A stretch of DNA of 10,223 nt from the NCBI GenBank assembly GCA_019114715.1, contig DXEZ01000220.1, positions 1 through 10,223 on the forward strand, written 5' to 3'. The position numbers were made by a program, and so were the translations under genes. Positions 5,787-10,223 of the stretch are shown here, piece after piece. Below the pieces are notes generated by a model. The model was not told the origin of the DNA. It searched no databases and was given only the letters and a program-made list of their open reading frames with translations. This DNA comes from Candidatus Sphingobacterium stercoripullorum (GTDB lineage Bacteria; Bacteroidota; Bacteroidia; Sphingobacteriales; Sphingobacteriaceae). Within the stretch, counting starts at the first letter, position 1; every line of letters starts with the position of its first letter.

Positions 5787-6419
5787 ATGAAAGTATTGGT
5801 AATAGGTGCTAGTGGAAGAGTAGGGTATCAGCTTGTGGAAACTTTGATTGAGGATGGGTACAAAGTGGTTGGTACAACTCGGAAAAAAGAAAAGCTTTTT
5901 AAAGACGCTAATTACGAGCAAATCAATTTAGATATTACGGGCCCATTAGACGTCATAGAAAAGGATATTCCAGAAAATACGGATGTTATTATTTTTGTTT
6001 CCGGTTCGCGTGGTAAGGATTTACTACAGGTGGATTTACATGGCGCAGTGAAGACGATGCAAGCGGCGGAAAATAAAGGCATTAAAAGGTATGTTATGCT
6101 AAGTGCGCTGTTCTCCCTGCAGCCTGATAAATGGTATACGCTTATAGATTATTACACGGCAAAGTATTTTGCTGATCTGTATTTGATGAATCAAACAAAG
6201 CTAGATTATACAATCGTCCAGCCTGGTTATTTAGCGGAAACAGCTGGCAATGGTAAAATTCAGGTCGATGAGAGTAAGTTAGATATTAAAGGGCAAGTAT
6301 CTATTCGCAGCGTTGCACTGACGATTAAAGCGGTTATTAAGAATAAAAACACTATTGGAAAACGAATTCCATTTTTAGATGGAGATACAACTATTGATGA
6401 GGCTGTATCTCAGTTGTAA
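5787..6419 (+). CDS. Atypical SDR-family NAD(P)-binding oxidoreductase-like protein
   Basis: The 210 residues form a single Rossmann domain. MKVLVIGASGRVG holds the GxxGxxG dinucleotide-binding motif (G7, G10, G13), and TTRKKEK after the second strand (residues 30-36) has basic residues that suggest preference for NADP(H). VMLSAL (103-108) and YYTAK (Y122, K126) sit where SDR proteins carry the catalytic Ser and YxxxK. PGYLAE (146-151) follows, as in NAD(P)H-binding proteins of the YwnB/YhfK/SDR_a5 type. Members have poorly known substrates, and some act as redox sensors or flavin reductases, so I give no reaction. The start is the only one that keeps the first beta strand. It is divergent from the sulfur operon and shares the control region at 5625-5786, so a joint response to a redox or sulfur signal is possible but unproven. 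The protein is probably cytoplasmic, with no signal peptide. Confidence 0.85.
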   Translation: MKVLVIGASGRVGYQLVETLIEDGYKVVGTTRKKEKLFKDANYEQINLDITGPLDVIEKDIPENTDVIIFVSGSRGKDLLQVDLHGAVKTMQAAENKGIKRYVMLSALFSLQPDKWYTLIDYYTAKYFADLYLMNQTKLDYTIVQPGYLAETAGNGKIQVDESKLDIKGQVSIRSVALTIKAVIKNKNTIGKRIPFLDGDTTIDEAVSQL

Positions 6420-6832
6420 AAGCACTCTATGATGGGATAAAAACACCTGTTTTTATATTAAGTAAAAGAAATGTTAGGGAACTTTCAAGCTGATGGTGCT
6501 CTAGCATTTTTTGTTTTATAGAACTTTGCGGGGAACATGGCGGTTAAAGTTAAGTCATACCTTTATAATAGGTGGGTTTTGCTCACTCAACGCATAATCC
6601 TTGACTGCTAGGGAGGAGATGTATGTTGTCGTACATACTCTTAAATAAGGAACAATTTTTAGAATTATACGGTTTATTCAAAAAAACTTATTAATTTAGG
6701 ATTGTAACAATCAAATAGACGTAAAAGCGAAAACTAACACACCAATCAAGTAAACTTATTAAAAACAATTAGTATCGATTTTTTAGGCTCTATTTAGTAA
6801 ATCGGTTTAGCAACCATTTAAAATTCTAATAT
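6420..6832. other. Non-coding region before the SusC-type gene
   Basis: The 413 bp hold no supported gene. Near the left end are a weak terminator-like hairpin (6437-6456) and a T-run (TTTTTTGTTTTAT) after TGCTCTAGCA near 6508. Further on are small inverted repeats: GTATGT/ACATAC at 6621-6638, GATTG-TAA-CAATC at 6700-6712, and CGATTT/AAATCG at 6776-6804, the last starting 57 bp before the susC-type ATG. The right half is AT-rich, as expected for a Bacteroidota leader, but I find no -33/-7 promoter pair that I trust. There is no sigma-factor or FecR-type gene here. Confidence 0.55.
6437..6456 (+). terminator. Weak terminator-like hairpin after the NAD(P)-binding protein gene
   Basis: ATAAAAAC (6437-6444) pairs with GTTTTTAT (6449-6456) around the loop ACCT, 18 bp after the stop codon. 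The 8-bp stem is almost all A:T and the T-run lies inside its 3' arm, so it would be a weak terminator. Position is the main support. Confidence 0.4.
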
Positions 6833-9800
6833 ATGCATAGAAGTGTACTAAAAAGAACGGCAGATGCGAGTAAAGTCTCCTTGTTTGCCATGGCCCTGTT
6901 TTTAGGAGGGCAGAGTAGTTTTGGTACCCCAGTAACTACTCCTTTAAAACCAGTTGTAAATATAGAAATTGAAGATTTACAACAGACCATCACCGGGCGT
7001 GTGGTGAGTGTTTCAACGCAACGGCCCATTGCTGGTGTGACCATTAAGGTCAAGGGAACGGAAAAAGCTACCCAAAGCGATGAAAACGGTAGGTTTTCTA
7101 TTGATGCGGAAGTTGGAGATGTTCTAGAGGCATCCTATTTAGGATTCCAAACTACTGAACACCTCATTAGCAGCGCTGCCAATAACACCATATTACTATC
7201 CTCCGTGGAGGAGGCTTTAGATGAAGTGGTGGTAATGGGTTACGGTACCCAGAGAAAAGGGGAAGTGACTTCAGCTGTATCCTCAGTGAAAGAAAAAGAT
7301 TTTAATCAAGGAGGAATGAGAAACCCACTGGAACTTGTTCAAGGTAAGGTGGCAGGATTGAATATTACCCGTGCTCAGGGCGGTAACCCCAACTCATCTA
7401 CGAATGTGCAGCTTAGAGGAATGTCCTCCATGCGTGGAGATAACTCCCCGCTGATTGTGATCGACGGTATACCTGGTGGGAGTTTAGATTTAATAAAGCA
7501 AGGCGATATTGAATCGATTGATGTGCTTAAAGACGGTTCTGCAGCAGCGATTTATGGTACTAGAGGAAACGGTGGTGTTATCCTTGTGACCACGAAAAAA
7601 GGTAAAGCAGGTACTCGAGAATTTGAATATCAGAACTACCTGCAAAAGGACTATATCGCTAAAAAACCAGACTTCCTGACAGCTGATCAGTTTAGAAATT
7701 ATATTCAAGAAGGGGTGATCAATGCGGAGGATTACGGTTCGAGTACAGATATGTACGACGAGCTGATCAACCACGATAATGTCAGTCACTTTCACAACTT
7801 CATTGCTAGCGGTGGTTCTGAAAACTCTACCTACAGAGCTTCAATAAACTACCAGGATGCACAAGGTATAGCCAAAGAGAACGGCAGAGAGCAATTTGGT
7901 GGGAGGTTAAATATCATGCAGACGGGTTTAGAGAATCGATTGACCTTAACAGCAAATATTGTTGGAAACTTCAATAAAGCCAATCTGCTAGGCGGGAAAA
8001 GTGACGATAATAAAAACGTTCCCGATTTCGAGCAGGCTATACAAAGAAACCCAACAGGCCCTATCTTTAATGAAGACGGTAGCTATTTTGAGACCCAAGG
8101 GTACAATAACTTTAACCCTTTAGGGAGACTAGCCAATAGGCTCGATGAAAGAGACCAACAAACCTTCTCGGGGGATGCGAGGTTAAAACTACAGGTATTA
8201 GACGAATTGAGCGTTTCAGCCTTTGGTTCTTACGTGAGAGATACATGGAACGATAGGGCACATCGCTCTACGGAAGATTGGGATCAGCGCCCACAATCTG
8301 AATACCAGGGAATGGCCTATGCCTTTAAAAGAAACGAGTTGAACTGGCATAAAACTTTCGAGACTACGATCGACTACAATAAAACGTTCAATCAAAACCA
8401 TAACTTGACAGGACTTCTAGGGTACAGTTACCAGTACTATACCTATGAGCGCTTTGATATGAGTAACAACGGTTTTACTACCGATGCGTTTTACGACTGG
8501 AATATGGGTGCAGGTACAGCTATCACCAACGATAAACTGCCTAGACCGACTATGGGATCCTTTAAAGAAGACAATACTTTGATTGCCTTTTTTGGGAGGA
8601 TAAACTATAACTATGCCGATAAATATTTTGTTTCCGCAATTCTAAGAAGAGAAGGATCTTCACGCTTTGGTGCCAATAATAAATGGGGTAACTTCCCGGC
8701 GATTTCTGCAGGGTGGACGCTGACAAATGAAGAGTTTTTCCAAGTGGAGGCTATCAACAACTTAAGGGTTCGTTTAGGATATGGGGTGACTGGAAATCAA
8801 GGTTTCCCGAACTACCGTTCTTTAACGCTTCTTTCAACAGGAGGAGTTTATCCACAAAATGGAATTTTCTTTCAAACCTACGGACCTAGTTCTAACCCGA
8901 ACCCTGACTTGAAGTGGGAGCAGAAAGCAGAAACAAACTTTGGAATTGACTTTGGAATTTTGGGGAATAGAATATCTGGTTCTTTAGACCTGTACTCCAG
9001 AAAAACAAAAGATTTACTCTACGAGTATAAGGCGCAGCAGCCAGCCTACGCCAGAGAAAATATATGGTATAACGTGGGAGAGATTTCCAATAAAGGAATT
9101 GAGCTTTTCGTATCGGCGGAGATTATGCGTAAGAATGACTTTTCATGGAGCATGGATCTGGCAGCAAACTATCAGCAATACAAGTTAACCAAGCTCTCCA
9201 GCGATCAGTTTAAAAACAACTGGTTAGAATATGGAGGACTTCCTTCTCCTGGGAATCTAGGGAATGCAATTAGACTAGAGGAAGGAGGGGAAATCGGACA
9301 ATTTTATGGAAAACGATTTGCCGGATTTACAGATGACGGTAAGTGGCTGTTTTATAAAGCAGATGGCTCAACAGGTACGTCAGCTGAGATGTCTTCAGAG
9401 GATTTGACTTACATAGGTAATGGCGTGCCTAAGTACAATGCTTCGTTGACCCAGCGTTTCAATTATAAAGGATTTGATCTAACTCTATTCTTCAGAGGTA
9501 AATTTAAGTTCGATATTTTAAATACACCTGATTTGTATTTTGGTAATAAAAAATGGTTGCCCAATAACGTGCTGTCCTCAGCTTTTGGTAAGCACGATAT
9601 GATTAACGATGACCCGCAATATTCAGATTATTACCTGGAAAATGGAAGCTTCGTTAAGCTTGATAACATAACCTTGGGTTATAATATCAAAACCAATACC
9701 CCTTACTTAAGAAATCTATATGTCTACTTGAGTGGAAGGAATATAGCCACATTTACAGGGTATAGCGGCCTGGATCCTGAGATTCAAGATGCGGGTTTTG

Positions 9801-9874
9801 AGCCAGGGATTGATTGGAGAGGATTTTATCCTCGTACAAAATCATGGAGTCTAGGAGTACAAGTTGGATTTTAA
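6833..9874 (+). CDS. SusC/RagA-family TonB-dependent outer-membrane transporter
   Basis: SusC-type proteins are 22-stranded barrels that import oligosaccharides or peptides captured by a SusD lid, powered by TonB-ExbB-ExbD. The 1013-residue length is typical. Residues 1-31 are a signal peptide (VSLFAMALFLGG core). Residues about 52-122 are a carboxypeptidase-regulatory-like beta-sandwich (ITGRVVSVSTQRPIAGVTIK, then DENGRFSI). Residues 127-140 (EALDEVVVMGYGTQ) are the TonB-box-like segment. The plug follows, with LIVIDGIPGG (207-216) and the SusC hallmark GSAAAIYGTRGNGGV (235-249). The remaining roughly 750 residues are the barrel, ending in the aromatic strand SWSLGVQVGF with a terminal Phe used by the BAM machinery. 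No N-terminal STN (secretin/TonB short) domain is present, so signalling to an anti-sigma factor is not expected. A SusD-type gene starts 11 bp after its TAA, so the pair forms an operon. The start at 6833 is the one that gives a full signal peptide. Substrate cannot be told from the sequence. Confidence 0.96.
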   Translation: MHRSVLKRTADASKVSLFAMALFLGGQSSFGTPVTTPLKPVVNIEIEDLQQTITGRVVSVSTQRPIAGVTIKVKGTEKATQSDENGRFSIDAEVGDVLEASYLGFQTTEHLISSAANNTILLSSVEEALDEVVVMGYGTQRKGEVTSAVSSVKEKDFNQGGMRNPLELVQGKVAGLNITRAQGGNPNSSTNVQLRGMSSMRGDNSPLIVIDGIPGGSLDLIKQGDIESIDVLKDGSAAAIYGTRGNGGVILVTTKKGKAGTREFEYQNYLQKDYIAKKPDFLTADQFRNYIQEGVINAEDYGSSTDMYDELINHDNVSHFHNFIASGGSENSTYRASINYQDAQGIAKENGREQFGGRLNIMQTGLENRLTLTANIVGNFNKANLLGGKSDDNKNVPDFEQAIQRNPTGPIFNEDGSYFETQGYNNFNPLGRLANRLDERDQQTFSGDARLKLQVLDELSVSAFGSYVRDTWNDRAHRSTEDWDQRPQSEYQGMAYAFKRNELNWHKTFETTIDYNKTFNQNHNLTGLLGYSYQYYTYERFDMSNNGFTTDAFYDWNMGAGTAITNDKLPRPTMGSFKEDNTLIAFFGRINYNYADKYFVSAILRREGSSRFGANNKWGNFPAISAGWTLTNEEFFQVEAINNLRVRLGYGVTGNQGFPNYRSLTLLSTGGVYPQNGIFFQTYGPSSNPNPDLKWEQKAETNFGIDFGILGNRISGSLDLYSRKTKDLLYEYKAQQPAYARENIWYNVGEISNKGIELFVSAEIMRKNDFSWSMDLAANYQQYKLTKLSSDQFKNNWLEYGGLPSPGNLGNAIRLEEGGEIGQFYGKRFAGFTDDGKWLFYKADGSTGTSAEMSSEDLTYIGNGVPKYNASLTQRFNYKGFDLTLFFRGKFKFDILNTPDLYFGNKKWLPNNVLSSAFGKHDMINDDPQYSDYYLENGSFVKLDNITLGYNIKTNTPYLRNLYVYLSGRNIATFTGYSGLDPEIQDAGFEPGIDWRGFYPRTKSWSLGVQVGF

Positions 9875-9885
9875 ACTTAAAAGTG

Positions 9886-10223
9886 ATGAAAAATAAAATA
9901 TCAAAACATATATACTGGGGAGTAGCTTTTACCTTTGCTTTATCTGGATCTTTGTCTAGTTGTACGAATTTGGATGAAAATGTTTATTCAGAGGTTAAGG
10001 AGGAAAACTTCTACAGCAATAAAAGAGAGATTATGCAAGCGGCCCTTAGGCCATACACGCATATGCAGGCATGGTTAGCGCCAACGGGACAGAATGGACA
10101 TTATTACCATTCGGAACTCAGTGCAGATCAAGTAGCTTGGCCGCAAAAAGGTCGCCACGGTTACGATGGTGGTGATCATATCCGGCTGCATTACCATACA
10201 TGGACTGAAAATGAAAACCGGCT
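9886..10223 (+). CDS. SusD/RagB-family substrate-binding lipoprotein, 5' part (cut by the right edge)
   Basis: The frame is open from the ATG at 9886 to the end of the window, giving 112 codons. The product starts MKNKISKHIYWGVAFTFALS and has the lipobox LSSC with C26 as the lipidated cysteine, so it is a surface or outer-membrane lipoprotein. LDENVYSEVKEENFY (residues 29-43) is the standard opening of mature SusD proteins, followed by the first helix (KREIMQAALRPYTHMQAWL) of the TPR-like fold. The visible part also has a His/Trp/Gly-rich segment (YDGGDHIRLHYHTW) that I cannot assign to a substrate class. It starts 11 bp after the SusC-type stop, and the two products would act as a lid-and-barrel complex. 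GTG directly before the ATG is in frame but less likely as the start. The rest of the gene, usually about 500 residues in all, lies outside. Confidence 0.9.
   Translation, partial: MKNKISKHIYWGVAFTFALSGSLSSCTNLDENVYSEVKEENFYSNKREIMQAALRPYTHMQAWLAPTGQNGHYYHSELSADQVAWPQKGRHGYDGGDHIRLHYHTWTENENR

Noticed and set aside
6826..8401. Minus-strand open frames inside the SusC-type gene (6826-7053, 7490-7795, 8216-8401)
   Set aside because: They are antisense to a certain SusC coding region and show no coding signature of their own.

Overview
The window looks like a chromosomal segment of a Bacteroidota bacterium, most likely from the Sphingobacteriaceae or a close relative (Sphingobacterium, Pedobacter or Olivibacter type). 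This rests on the SusC/SusD outer-membrane pair, the OmpA-type protein with a Bacteroidota-like layout, AT-rich leaders without clear Shine-Dalgarno sequences, and moderately low GC. No phage, insertion sequence, CRISPR, tRNA or rRNA is visible.

Layout. (1) 1-1056, minus strand: a CorA-type Mg2+/Co2+ transporter gene that is complete up to the left edge but is interrupted by one in-frame TGA at codon 128 (673-675). The remaining 224 codons downstream of the stop are open and keep the GMN signature. (2) 1057-1539: a non-coding divergent region with several short palindromes. (3) 1540-2751, plus strand: an OmpA-family protein with a signal peptide, beta-barrel, coiled coil and peptidoglycan-binding domain, followed by a strong 14-bp terminator hairpin. 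(4) 2752-3101: a gap holding that terminator, a sigma-54-like box, a second plus-strand terminator with no coding gene in front of it (a possible small RNA), and a facing terminator for the minus-strand operon. (5) 5624-3102, minus strand: a three-gene sulfur operon made of two half-size YeeE/YedE-type permease subunits and a persulfide dioxygenase fused to two rhodanese domains, the first catalytically dead and the second with an intact CQSGVRA loop. (6) 5625-5786: a divergent control region with a 15-bp palindrome overlapping a tandem 9-bp repeat. (7) 5787-6419, plus strand: an atypical SDR-type NAD(P)-binding protein. (8) 6420-6832: non-coding. (9) 6833-9874, plus strand: a SusC/RagA TonB-dependent transporter. 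(10) 9886 to the right edge: the 5' part of its SusD/RagB lipoprotein partner.

How the genes work together. The permease halves probably import a sulfane-sulfur compound such as thiosulfate, with conserved cysteines in both halves. The fused enzyme would oxidise persulfides to sulfite and pass sulfane sulfur through its rhodanese cysteine. The SusC/SusD pair would capture and import an unidentified oligomer or glycan in a TonB-dependent way; no hydrolase, sigma factor or anti-sigma factor lies in the window to name the substrate. I found no obviously new multi-gene system. The items most worth a second look are the interrupted corA, the possible sigma-54-driven small RNA, and the operator-like repeat upstream of the sulfur operon.
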